This document shows, piece by piece, positions 7,933 through 15,748 of a DNA stretch of 23,579 nucleotides; position 1 is the first letter of the stretch, and each line of letters begins with the position of its first letter. The DNA is taken from the NCBI GenBank assembly GCA_017643325.1, contig JAEPNS010000005.1:1-23579 (forward strand), written 5' to 3'. The notes under the pieces were generated by a model. It did not search any database. It had not been told where the DNA came from and worked only from the letters and a program-made list of their open reading frames with translations. The position numbers and the translations under genes were made by a program. The stretch comes from Alphaproteobacteria bacterium (GTDB taxonomy: Bacteria > Pseudomonadota > Alphaproteobacteria > UBA6615).

Positions 7933-8530
7933 GTTCACCTGCTTTCGAACTGTTGAGAGCGGGAAGCGCGTCCGTGAAGAAGAGGAAGAGCCGGCGCGCG
8001 TCCTCGACGATGCGGTTCGCCACGGCGCCGTCGGCCGGCATGGCGCCCAGGCGCGAGGTGAACTCGCGCCACAAATCGGTGTGCGGCGGCGCGCTGAAAT
8101 ACGACCGCGCAGCGAGGACAACCGGGTCGCCACTCGACGCCCAGCGCTGTTTCAATACCGCGGCGCCGAGCTGGGAGCCGCCGACGATGTAATCGACCGC
8201 CACCGGATGAAAGCCCGAATCCGGCATCGCGGCAGAGCGAGGTGTTGGCGACCCAAGCGTATGAAGGTCTCGTCGCGCGTTGGTGACCAGATCCGCGATT
8301 ACCGGACGAAATGTGTCTCCCGCCTGCGCCAAGTGCAGTCCGCTGAGGGCCGAGGCCTGCATGTTCAGGAACCCGGCGAGACCGCTGGCGGTCGAGATGT
8401 CGAAGGCCGACACCAGGACGTCGATGTCGTGGTGCTGCGCGCGCGTGTCGTCGCGCAGTCTTGAACGAAGTCCGGTCTGTTGTCCTGTCACAATATTCGC
8501 CGCCCCAGTCGACGCGTTTTCGTCAATCAT
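7919..8530 (-). CDS. bphO: Biliverdin-producing heme oxygenase
   Basis: A 203-residue heme oxygenase that opens heme to biliverdin, iron and CO, supplying the chromophore for the phytochrome encoded next. The proximal heme ligand is expected at His33 in LRDDTRAQHHDID. The distal helix motif is YIVGGSQLGAAVL. The ATG at 8530 is used; an upstream TTG at 8599 would add 23 residues with no family similarity. The last 14 bases overlap the start of bphP, so the two proteins are probably made together in a fixed ratio. Downstream electron donors (ferredoxin or flavodoxin) are not encoded next to it. Confidence 0.93.
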   Translation of the reverse strand: MIDENASTGAANIVTGQQTGLRSRLRDDTRAQHHDIDVLVSAFDISTASGLAGFLNMQASALSGLHLAQAGDTFRPVIADLVTNARRDLHTLGSPTPRSAAMPDSGFHPVAVDYIVGGSQLGAAVLKQRWASSGDPVVLAARSYFSAPPHTDLWREFTSRLGAMPADGAVANRIVEDARRLFLFFTDALPALNSSKAGEHGQA

Positions 8531-8655
8531 TATCCCCGTGCCGGTGAGCCTCGCATGACGCCGGCAGACGGGGAACGAGATTTTAAAGCGGCAGTTCAAT
8601 CGGAAGAGATGTTTTTTTGACCCGAGGCAGGGCGGCCAATGACGGTGTCGCGCGC

Positions 8656-8684
8656 TTGACAGTGGCCAAACGCAACACCTATAT
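8656..8684 (+). promoter_or_regulatory. Promoter of the tRNA gene
   Basis: A perfect TTGACA at 8656-8661 is followed after 17 bases by CTATAT at 8679-8684. The transcription start would fall around 8691, about 10 bases before the mature tRNA. Confidence 0.75.
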
Positions 8685-8701
8685 CCCGCTCCGCGATACG
8701 G

Positions 8702-8778
8702 GGCGGAGTAGCTCAGCTGGTTAGAGCAGGGGAATCATAATCCTCGTGTCGGGGGTTCAAGTCCCTCCTCCGCTACCA
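8702..8778 (+). tRNA. tRNA with CAU anticodon, probably elongator tRNA-Met
   Basis: A 77-base cloverleaf. The acceptor stem is GGCGGAG with CTCCGCT (G-U at the first pair). The D-arm contains AGCTCAGCTGGTTAGAGC. The anticodon arm is GGGGA-ATCATAA-TCCTC with CAU at the loop centre. The T-arm contains GGTTCAAGTCC, and the CCA end is encoded. It lacks initiator features (mismatched first pair with three G-C pairs closing the anticodon stem). The elongator Met identity fits alphaproteobacterial sequences as I recall them. A lysidine-modified tRNA-Ile2 also reads CAU in DNA and is not formally excluded. Confidence 0.93.
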
Positions 8779-8787
8779 AATCGATCG

Positions 8788-8817
8788 CCCTTCGGTTTCT
8801 CGGAACCGGAGGGTTTT
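8788..8817 (+). terminator. Rho-independent terminator of the tRNA gene
   Basis: Bases 8788-8799 pair with 8802-8813 (CCCTTCGGTTTC with GGAACCGGAGGG, G-U pairs allowed; the innermost pairs open to form a loop), followed by TTTT at 8814-8817. It lies 10 bases after the tRNA CCA. Confidence 0.8.
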
Positions 8818-8878
8818 GTCTTTCTGTGACCGCGGATCGGGCTGTAGGCTGAAAGCACACCAGCAGAGGAGTGGTCCC

Positions 8879-9148
8879 ATGAGCCTTTCCGAAATCGAAC
8901 GTTTTGTGGCCGATTCCGCGACCGAGTCCGGCCTTCGTGCGGCGCTTGCCGCAACTTCGTCCCTCGAGCAGGTTGTCTCGATCGCGCGCGAGCACGACTA
9001 CCTGATTTCGATCGACGACGTGCGTGCGCATCTCGGTGCGGGACCGGCACTTCAGGTCTCGGATGAGCGCCTCGACGCGCAGCCGGAGAAAGCCATCTCC
9101 TGCACGATTTGTGGAGGGATGCCGCCGGCGGTCGTCCTGGTCGCCTGA
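8879..9148 (+). CDS. Nif11-type leader-like small protein, possible RiPP precursor
   Basis: An 89-residue protein. Residues 1-52 match the Nif11 pattern closely: MSLSEIERF at the start, L-x2-AL-x-A in the middle, then VVSIAREHDYLISIDDV. Nif11 domains serve as leader peptides of many ribosomally made, modified peptides, but also occur in proteins of unknown role. The C-terminal tail has Cys75, Cys78 and a Gly79-Gly80 pair, followed by only nine mostly hydrophobic residues. A double-Gly cleavage site is therefore conceivable but would leave an unusual, very short core without Cys, Ser or Thr. AGAGGAG precedes ATG 8879. No LanM, radical SAM or YcaO maturase is in the window; the next gene is a TPR-sulfotransferase. 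Confidence 0.8.
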   Translation: MSLSEIERFVADSATESGLRAALAATSSLEQVVSIAREHDYLISIDDVRAHLGAGPALQVSDERLDAQPEKAISCTICGGMPPAVVLVA

Positions 9149-9272
9149 CGGCTCGAACCCCGAATCCCGCCTGGCGGGGCAAAGCGTGCTGTTGCCGAAC
9201 CGGCCCGATTCGACCTGTGTCACGACTATCATGGCCCGGTGAAACAACGCCTGTTGAGCGGGACCCGTTTCG

Positions 9273-11411
9273 ATGGCGGATGGACGGAACACAGCGGAGA
9301 CAGGCACGGCCGGACGGCTTCGTTCCGGTCTGGCGCACCATCAGGCCGGACGGCTCGATCTAGCGGAAGCGGAGTACCGCGCTGTGCTGGCGCGCGCGCC
9401 GGACAACGGCAACGCCAACAATCTGCTCTGCGCGCTCTACCTGCAGCGCGGTGACGCCCCGGCAGCGGCCGAGTTCGGACAGGCGGCAGTTGCCGCAAAG
9501 CCCGACGTTGCGGACTTCTGGAACAACTACGGCGCCGCGCTGCGCCGCGACGGGCAGCTGACGGAATCGGCCGACGCGTTCGAGGAGGCGCTGCGACGTA
9601 ACCCGGCCCTTGTCGATGCCCGACTCAACCTGGCAGGCGTGCAGGCCGAGACCGGCGCGTTTGACCGGGCGGCAGCGAATTATCGCGAGGCTATCTCAAA
9701 AGCACCCGAACGCACACAGGCGCACATCAATCTGGGGAACACGTTGCGTGCGGCAGGCGACATCGACGGCGCGATCCGGGCCTGGCGGGCGGCCGTGAAT
9801 GTGGCGCCGGCTGCGGCCGAGGGGTGGATCAACCTCGTTGCCGGACTTTCAGATGTGAAGCGCTTCGACGAGGCCGGGAAGGCATTCGATGCCGCGCGCG
9901 CTGCGGGCGTGAAGGACGCGTCGTTGTTTGCCAACAGAGCGCGGATGGATCTCTTGCGCGGGAGCCCAGATGTGGCAGCGGGATTTGCCCGCGAGGGTCT
10001 CGCCATCGATGGCGGCCACGTCGGATGTGCCGTCGCGCTGGCTATGGCGCGGGTCGAGTCCGGGGATGCCGAGGGCGCGGAGGCGCTCGCGCGCCAGGTG
10101 GTTTCCAACGCCCCGGACCGGGCCGAGGGCTGGACGGTGCTCGGCGTGGCGCTGGAACGGTTGCGGCGGACAGATGAAGCCGTAACGGCTTACGGGAATG
10201 CGCTGGAACGAGCACCCGATGATGTCGAGGCGCGCGCGAACCTGGCCGACCTGCATGAGCGCACAAATTCGCTGGAACATGCACAGGCGCTGATCGACCG
10301 CGCCCTGGAGATCGCGCCCGAACACCCCTTCGCGAATCGCGTGGCCGCGACCCTCGCGCGCCGGCGCGGCGATATTGCCCAGGCGATCGAACGGCTGGAA
10401 CCCCTGGCGGAGACCGACGCTCCGCCTGGAATCCTCCAGGGCATCCGGTTCGAACTGGGACGCCTGCATGATCGCGAAGGGGACGCCACACAGGCCTTCA
10501 GGCATTTCACGGAAGCGAACCGCATCCAGAGTGAAAGTCTCTCTGCCCGTCGCTTCGATCCGGCCAGGTACCGCGCCGATATCCAGGCGATGCGAGATGT
10601 CCTGACCCCGGAATGGGTTTCAGGTTGGACAACGATCGCTCCGCCCGGCGGCGATACACCCGTGTTCCTTGTCGGGTTCCCGCGTTCGGGGACGACGCTC
10701 CTCGACCAGATGCTCGACAGCCATCCCGGGATCCAGGTCGCCGAGGAAAAACCGATGATGGAGGAACTGAAGCGGCGCGCCACCGAGAATTCAGGATACC
10801 CGGCGGAATTGGCCGGCATGCCGGAGGTCGAGCTGTCGTGCCTGCAGGAACTGTACTGGCAGCGCGCGGAAACCTACCTGCCGCGTGAGAGCGGGAGACT
10901 TTTCGTCGACAAGTTGCCCCTCAACCTCGAGAAAGTCGTCCTGATCCACAGGGTCTTCCCTGACGCCCGATTTATTCTCGCGCTCCGCCACCCTGCCGAT
11001 TGCGTGTTGAGCTGCTTCATGCAGGCGTTCCGGCCGAACATCGCGATGAACAACTTCAATTCGCTCGAGGATGCTGCGCGCCTGTACGACCAGGTCTTCG
11101 GCCTCTGGGAGCAGGCGCGCGAACTGTTGCCTCTGGATGTTCACCGGATTCGATACGAAGACGTGGTTGCGGACATGCGCTCTGAGATCGAGCGTCTGCT
11201 CGAATTCCTTGGACTGCCCTGGGACGAAGCGGTGCTCGACTACATGGAAAACGCCCAGCGGCGCGGCCGGATCAACACACCGAGCTACAATCAGGTCACC
11301 GAGCCGATCTACACCCGTGCGAGTGGCCGCTGGACGCGCTACCGCGACCAGATGGCGGACGCCCTCGAGATTCTCGGACCCTGGGCCGCGCGCTACGGCT
11401 ACGATATCTGA
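9273..11411 (+). CDS. TPR-repeat sulfotransferase
   Basis: A 712-residue protein in two parts. Residues 1 to about 430 are tandem tetratricopeptide repeats (repeating A-x2-Y/W...A...P units). From about 460 a sulfotransferase domain begins with VGFPRSGTTLL (467-477), the loop that binds the 5'-phosphosulfate of PAPS. Later family features include DKLPLN, a FILALRHPADCVLSC segment that fits the 3'-phosphate-binding region, and the IRYEDVVAD motif. No signal peptide is seen, so a cytosolic location is likely. Such fusions probably sulfate protein, peptide or carbohydrate acceptors, with the TPRs recruiting the substrate. It lies 124 bases after the Nif11-type gene on the same strand. The acceptor is unknown. 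Confidence 0.93.
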   Translation: MADGRNTAETGTAGRLRSGLAHHQAGRLDLAEAEYRAVLARAPDNGNANNLLCALYLQRGDAPAAAEFGQAAVAAKPDVADFWNNYGAALRRDGQLTESADAFEEALRRNPALVDARLNLAGVQAETGAFDRAAANYREAISKAPERTQAHINLGNTLRAAGDIDGAIRAWRAAVNVAPAAAEGWINLVAGLSDVKRFDEAGKAFDAARAAGVKDASLFANRARMDLLRGSPDVAAGFAREGLAIDGGHVGCAVALAMARVESGDAEGAEALARQVVSNAPDRAEGWTVLGVALERLRRTDEAVTAYGNALERAPDDVEARANLADLHERTNSLEHAQALIDRALEIAPEHPFANRVAATLARRRGDIAQAIERLEPLAETDAPPGILQGIRFELGRLHDREGDATQAFRHFTEANRIQSESLSARRFDPARYRADIQAMRDVLTPEWVSGWTTIAPPGGDTPVFLVGFPRSGTTLLDQMLDSHPGIQVAEEKPMMEELKRRATENSGYPAELAGMPEVELSCLQELYWQRAETYLPRESGRLFVDKLPLNLEKVVLIHRVFPDARFILALRHPADCVLSCFMQAFRPNIAMNNFNSLEDAARLYDQVFGLWEQARELLPLDVHRIRYEDVVADMRSEIERLLEFLGLPWDEAVLDYMENAQRRGRINTPSYNQVTEPIYTRASGRWTRYRDQMADALEILGPWAARYGYDI

Positions 11412-11528
11412 CGCGCCCCCGCCTGCGTGTCATAGTGGTTTCGCACCGGACGCGGGTCCGGCGTTTGCCGGCGACCCGCAGAGCTTGACCCGCCTCCGCA
11501 TTGCCAACCGAAGCCAGGAGGAAGAGTC

Positions 11529-11918
11529 ATGTTCAAGGTTCACAATCCCGATACGATCGCGCCGCCGGTGGCGTACTACAACAACGGCCTCGAAGTGCCG
11601 CCGGGTGCGCGCACGCTGCACATCGCCGGCGTCGTCGGCATCACCAAGGAGGGCCTGATGCCGATCGGGTTCGAGGCTCAGCACCGGCAGATCTGGCTGA
11701 ACGTCATTGAAATTCTGAAATCGGCCGACATGGACACGTCGAATTTGGTTCGGCTCAACGTGTTCTCGCTGGACCCGGCCGACGTCTATATGGTGAGCGA
11801 GGGACGCCAGGAGTTTCTCAACGGGCATAAGCCCGTTTCGACCTATCTCGCGGTGAAGGGATTGGCCCGACCGGAGTTCCTGGTCGAGATGGACGCGGTG
11901 GCGGCGAAGGTCGACTAG
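11529..11918 (+). CDS. RidA/YjgF-family protein lacking the catalytic arginine (paralogue 2)
   Basis: A 129-residue RidA-fold protein, a close sister of the one at 3948-4340: roughly half of aligned positions are identical by eye, including N-x3-IAPP, GFEAQH, RLNV and the final VEM-x3-AAK. As in the sister, the catalytic Arg site is Ser (Ser104 in KPVSTYLAV), whereas the conserved Glu120 is kept. The two therefore share an Rid subfamily and probably a substrate type, and both lack the classic enamine deaminase residue. An AGGAGGAAG ribosome binding site precedes the ATG. The gene stands alone between the sulfotransferase and the chaperone pair. Confidence 0.92.
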   Translation: MFKVHNPDTIAPPVAYYNNGLEVPPGARTLHIAGVVGITKEGLMPIGFEAQHRQIWLNVIEILKSADMDTSNLVRLNVFSLDPADVYMVSEGRQEFLNGHKPVSTYLAVKGLARPEFLVEMDAVAAKVD

Positions 11919-11991
11919 CCGGCGAGCCGGCCGCGGGTTGGTCGGACGGTCCTGTTTTCGCTGATCGGGCTTTCAAAAAGGAATCCGAGTC

Positions 11992-12022
11992 CCCAAATAA
12001 CATTCAAACACTGTTGTTTGGG
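11992..12022 (+). promoter_or_regulatory. 11-bp dyad with 9-base spacer before cbpA
   Basis: CCCAAATAACA at 11992-12002 is complementary to TGTTGTTTGGG at 12012-12022 (one T-G pair), with nine bases between. It ends nine bases before the cbpA ATG, and the only GGG near ribosome-binding distance is inside the right arm. It could be an operator (same geometry as CIRCE, different sequence) or an mRNA hairpin that hides the ribosome site. Which of these applies is inference. Confidence 0.5.
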
Positions 12023-12031
12023 CAGAAACAC

Positions 12032-12958
12032 ATGGCACGCGATCCCTACGAGGTTCTCGGCGTGAACCGCGACGCGTCGGCGGACGATGTCCGCAAGGCG
12101 TATCGCAAGCTCGCGAAGGAGAATCATCCCGACCTCAAGCCGGGCGACCGGGAGGCGGAAGAACGCTTCAAGGAAGTGCAGGCGGCCTACGATATCGTGG
12201 GAGACGCTGACAAGCGCGCGCGCTTCGACCGTGGCGAGATCGACGCAGACGGGCACGAAAGGGCGGAACAGCAATTCTATCGTCACTACGCCGATGCCGG
12301 CTCGGACCACCCCTATCATTCGGCGGAGGGATACGCAGACTTCGCCGACATGGGCGATATCTTTACCGACCTGTTCGGACATGCGCGGGCGGACGGTGCG
12401 CGTACACGGACGGTGCGCATGCGCGGCGGCGATATCCGCTACACATTCGATGTCGATTTCCTCGATGCGGCCAAGGGGACGAAGCGCCGGATCACCATGC
12501 CCGACGGGCGGGAGCTCGACCTGACGATCCCTTCGGGGTTACGCGACGGACAGGTGCTGCGGCTGAAGGGCAAGGGACAGCCCGGTCTCGGCGGCGGCCC
12601 GGCCGGCGATGCATTGATCACCGTCCACGTCAGGCCGCACAAGCTCTTTCGGCGTGAGGGTAAAGACATTCACATCGAGCTGCCGATTGCTCTGCACGAA
12701 GCGGTGCTGGGCGCGAAGGTGAAGGTTCCGACCATCGACGGGCCTGTGACGATGACCGTCAAGAAGGGAGCCAATACCGGCGATCGACTTCGTTTGCGCG
12801 GTAAGGGCGTTGGCGATGGCAAGGCGGGCGCGCGAGGTGACCAGCACGTCACGTTGAAGGTCGTTCTGCCGGAGGCACCGGACGATGACCTGTCGACATT
12901 CCTGTCCGGATGGGCGGAGACGCATGCCTACGACCCGCGCCGCGGTATGGAGGACTGA
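12032..12958 (+). CDS. cbpA: CbpA-type DnaJ co-chaperone (no zinc finger)
   Basis: A 308-residue class II Hsp40. The N-terminal J domain (about 3-70) has the HPD triad at 32-34, which stimulates DnaK ATPase. A linker of about 50 residues lacks the CxxCxGxG zinc repeats of true DnaJ. Two beta-sandwich client-binding domains (about 130-300) follow, with the typical G-x-DIRYTFDVDFLDAAKGTKR start and PHKLFRREGKDIH segment. A TTG at 12014 is rejected as the start because it lies inside a dyad and adds residues outside the J domain. A CbpM-like gene follows after three bases, the order seen in E. coli cbpAM. Confidence 0.93.
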   Translation: MARDPYEVLGVNRDASADDVRKAYRKLAKENHPDLKPGDREAEERFKEVQAAYDIVGDADKRARFDRGEIDADGHERAEQQFYRHYADAGSDHPYHSAEGYADFADMGDIFTDLFGHARADGARTRTVRMRGGDIRYTFDVDFLDAAKGTKRRITMPDGRELDLTIPSGLRDGQVLRLKGKGQPGLGGGPAGDALITVHVRPHKLFRREGKDIHIELPIALHEAVLGAKVKVPTIDGPVTMTVKKGANTGDRLRLRGKGVGDGKAGARGDQHVTLKVVLPEAPDDDLSTFLSGWAETHAYDPRRGMED

Positions 12959-12961
12959 TCC

Positions 12962-13282
12962 ATGCGTGAATCCGAACTTTTGAAAGAGATTTCCGGAATA
13001 CGGCGCGCCGACCTGCGGCGCTGGATCGAGCATGGGTGGGTGGTGCCCGAACGGCGCGGGGGCGACCACTGGTTCCGCGAAATCGATATTGCGCGTGTCC
13101 AGCTCGTGGTCCAGATCCGGCGTGATATGGCGGTCAGCGAGGATGCCGTGCCGACCGTTCTTTCCCTGGTCGATCAGGTGTATGGTCTGCGCAACGAACT
13201 TCGGCGTCTGGCGAAGGCCGTCGAGGCCCAGCCGGATCGGGTCCGGAAATCCATCGCGGAGCAGTTGCGTAAGGACGCCTGA
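12962..13282 (+). CDS. cbpM: CbpM-like chaperone modulator (MerR-type HTH)
   Basis: A 106-residue protein with a MerR-like winged-helix N-terminus (about 3-75: LLKEISGIRRADLRRWIEHGWVVP) and a C-terminal helix (about 70-100) that could dimerise. In E. coli, CbpM binds the CbpA J domain and blocks its work with DnaK. The adjacency here (three-base gap) supports the same role rather than DNA binding. The ATG at 12962 directly follows the cbpA stop. It is short for a MerR regulator and has no ligand-binding domain, which is as expected for CbpM. Confidence 0.85.
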   Translation: MRESELLKEISGIRRADLRRWIEHGWVVPERRGGDHWFREIDIARVQLVVQIRRDMAVSEDAVPTVLSLVDQVYGLRNELRRLAKAVEAQPDRVRKSIAEQLRKDA

Positions 13283-13309
13283 CCTTTCCGCGTTGTGCGG
13301 GGGGAGAGC

Positions 13310-14164
13310 ATGGCTCACAAGGTCGGAACCTTCGACCCGGCGTCGTTCGCGTCGCATCCGAAATACGGCGACGCGGCGGACGGACTCCGATGGTCGCCGT
13401 TCGTCGAACACAGCGACGAGACGGTCCATGTCTCCTACGGCATGATGGAACTTGCGCCGAACGGTGTGACCCATGTGATCGTCCAGGCTCACGAAACCGG
13501 GATCTATCTCGCCAAGGGTGAGCTTGAGGTGCTGCGTGAGGGGCGCGCCTACCGGCTGGTCCAGGGTGACTTCATCCTGATCCCTACAGGTGTTGCACAC
13601 GCCTATCGAAACACCGGCGAAACGGGGGCGCGCTGGGTGGAGATGTGCGCGCCGCAACCGAAGCCGCCCGGTGGGTGGCAGGACACCTGGTTCGCCGGTC
13701 CGGCAGAGTGGCCGTCCGGTTTTTCCGCGATCGATACGCGCGACCGGCGCACGCCGATGGCCGGTCACTACGACTACAGCCAGCATCTGCCGCCCCAGGA
13801 TGTCGCGCCCGACCTGCGCGGCTTCTCGCTGCGCATGCTGATGGACGACGTCTTCGGAGCGGTACACTTCAACATGTTTGTGGTCAGTTTCGCCGACGGC
13901 GGTATTTGCGACCACCACGACCACCCGTTCGAGGAGGCTTACTTCGTTCTCGGCGGCGAGGTCGACGTCATGTTCGACGGGAAGGAATACACGCTGAAGG
14001 AGGGCGACTTCGCCTGGACAGGGGTGGGTGCCCAGCATGCCTTCTTTCCCCGCGAAGGGACGCCGGTGCACTGGCTGGAAATCCAGGCGCCACAGCCGCC
14101 GGTGCGCGACGGCGTTCGATTCTATAGCCCGTGGGACTACATGACGACTGTGTTGAAATTCTGA
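13310..14164 (+). CDS. Two-domain cupin (bicupin) protein
   Basis: A 284-residue protein with two cupin barrels, at about 45-115 and 190-262. The second has a full metal set: His203 and His205 (in CDHHDHPFEEAYF), Glu209 and His243 (in GVGAQHAFF). The first barrel keeps the GD-x-ILIPTGVAHAY turn but only one clear ligand (His97), so it may be structural. Bicupins include dioxygenases, (S)-ureidoglycine aminohydrolase and isomerases; nothing here singles out one of these. ATG 13310 follows a GGGGGGAG ribosome site; the in-frame GTG at 13295 is upstream of it. It is the first gene of the likely catabolic block, 38 bases before the dehydratase gene. Confidence 0.85.
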   Translation: MAHKVGTFDPASFASHPKYGDAADGLRWSPFVEHSDETVHVSYGMMELAPNGVTHVIVQAHETGIYLAKGELEVLREGRAYRLVQGDFILIPTGVAHAYRNTGETGARWVEMCAPQPKPPGGWQDTWFAGPAEWPSGFSAIDTRDRRTPMAGHYDYSQHLPPQDVAPDLRGFSLRMLMDDVFGAVHFNMFVVSFADGGICDHHDHPFEEAYFVLGGEVDVMFDGKEYTLKEGDFAWTGVGAQHAFFPREGTPVHWLEIQAPQPPVRDGVRFYSPWDYMTTVLKF

Positions 14165-14202
14165 TAAACCCGTTCGCGAAACCCGAACACCAAGGGATGT
14201 CC

Positions 14203-15735
14203 ATGTCCGAGACTGCCAAGCTTTCCATTCGCCTGAACGATAACGATAACGTGGTCGTTGCGCGCGCCGAGATCATGCCGGGAACGTCGATCCCGGGCGA
14301 GAACGTGCAGACCAGCGCACCGATCCCGCGCGGCCACAAGATCGCGACCCGCGCCATCGCCAAGGGCGAGACGGTCACGAAGTACGACCAGATCATCGGC
14401 TACGCGATGGAGGACATTGCACCGGGCGATCATGTGCACACCCACAACTGCGAGTTTCGCATGGTGGATCGCGACTATCAGTTCGCAACCGACCTGCGTG
14501 ATACGCCGATGGTACCGGAAGACGAGCGGCGCACGTTCGAGGGCTTCGTCCGGAAGAACGGGTCGGTCGGGACGCGCAACTACATCGGGATCCTGACGTC
14601 GGTGAACTGTTCCGCGACAGTCGCCAAGTACATTGCGGATTCCTTCAACAGCACCGGCAAGCTCGCCGACTATCCGAACATCGACGGCGTGTCGGCCTTC
14701 GTGCACGCGACCGGCTGCGGCATGGCGGATTCCGGCGACGGATACGCGAACCTCCAGCGCACGCTTTGGGGCTACGCACGCCACCCGAATTTCGCGGGCG
14801 TGCTGATCGTCGGGCTCGGCTGTGAGGTAAACCAGATCCCGTTCCTGCTCGATGCCTACGGGCTGGAGATCAACGACACCTTCCAGACGATGACCATCCA
14901 GGAATCGGGCGGGACGCGGAAGACGGTCGACGAGGCGATCGAGCGCATCTCGGCGATGCTCGAGCCCGCCAACGCGGCGACCCGTTCGACGGTTCCGGCG
15001 AGCGAGCTGACTGTCGCGCTCCAGTGCGGCGGTTCGGACGCCTATTCGGGGATCACTGCAAACCCTGCACTCGGCAACGCCGTCGACCGCCTGGTCGCGA
15101 ACGGCGGCACGGGCATCCTCGCCGAGACCCCGGAGATCTATGGCGCCGAGCACCTGCTCACGCGCCGTGCGATCAATGCCGAGGTGGGCCAGAAGCTGGT
15201 TGACCGGATCAAGTGGTGGGAGGACTACACCGCACGCAACCACGGCTCGATGGACAACAATCCCTCGCCGGGCAACAAGGCGGGCGGCCTGACGACAATT
15301 CTCGAAAAATCGCTCGGTGCCGCGGCCAAGGGTGGAACAACCAACCTGACGGGCGTCTACAAGTATGCGGAGCCGGTCGACACCAAGGGCTTCGTCTTCA
15401 TGGATTCGCCGGGCTTCGATCCGGCCTCGATCACGGGCGAGGTGGCGTCGGGGGCGAACCTCGTCTGCTTTACCACCGGCCGTGGCTCGGTCTACGGCTG
15501 CAAGCCCGCGCCGTCGATCAAGCTTGCGACGAACACGCCGATGTACGAAAGCATGTCGGAGGATATGGACATCAACGCCGGCAAGATCGCCGACGGCGAC
15601 GCCACGATCCAGGATGTCGGCGAGGAAATCTTCGATTACATGCTCGAGATCGCCAGCGGCAGGCAGTCCAAGTCGGAGGAACTCGGCTTCGGCGACAACG
15701 AGTTCATCCCGTGGCAGGTCGGCGCGGTGATGTAG
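14203..15735 (+). CDS. UxaA-family dehydratase (altronate/galactarate dehydratase type)
   Basis: A 510-residue protein. An N-terminal SAF domain (about 5-90: GHKIATRAIAKGETVTKYDQ then GDHVHTHN) precedes the large GD/AH domain. Family landmarks include VGLGCEVNQIP, LQCGGSDAYSGITANPALG, and TTGRGSVYGCKPAPSIKLATN near the C-terminus. Members dehydrate sugar acids such as altronate or galactarate using Fe(II). Specificity cannot be fixed by eye, and a different hydroxy acid is possible. AAGGG at 14192-14196 is spaced six bases from ATG 14203 but abuts ATG 14197, so 14203 is preferred. It is followed by an SDR gene after 13 bases. Confidence 0.93.
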   Translation: MSETAKLSIRLNDNDNVVVARAEIMPGTSIPGENVQTSAPIPRGHKIATRAIAKGETVTKYDQIIGYAMEDIAPGDHVHTHNCEFRMVDRDYQFATDLRDTPMVPEDERRTFEGFVRKNGSVGTRNYIGILTSVNCSATVAKYIADSFNSTGKLADYPNIDGVSAFVHATGCGMADSGDGYANLQRTLWGYARHPNFAGVLIVGLGCEVNQIPFLLDAYGLEINDTFQTMTIQESGGTRKTVDEAIERISAMLEPANAATRSTVPASELTVALQCGGSDAYSGITANPALGNAVDRLVANGGTGILAETPEIYGAEHLLTRRAINAEVGQKLVDRIKWWEDYTARNHGSMDNNPSPGNKAGGLTTILEKSLGAAAKGGTTNLTGVYKYAEPVDTKGFVFMDSPGFDPASITGEVASGANLVCFTTGRGSVYGCKPAPSIKLATNTPMYESMSEDMDINAGKIADGDATIQDVGEEIFDYMLEIASGRQSKSEELGFGDNEFIPWQVGAVM

Positions 15736-15748
15736 CCGGAGTTTTTCG

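Noticed and set aside
8533..8599. Longer N-terminus for heme oxygenase from a TTG
   Set aside because: The added residues are Arg-rich and unlike the family, and ATG 8530 gives normal length.
8702..8778. tRNA gene as an integration site of a mobile element carrying the Nif11 gene
   Set aside because: No integrase, no repeat of the tRNA 3' end and no change in base composition are seen downstream.
11441..11470. GC-rich hairpin after the sulfotransferase gene as a terminator
   Set aside because: A CCGGAC/GTCCGG stem exists but no T run follows, so termination is not supported.
12539..14071. 510-codon - strand open frame opposite cbpA, cbpM and the bicupin gene
   Set aside because: It spans three real genes on the other strand and has no family features.
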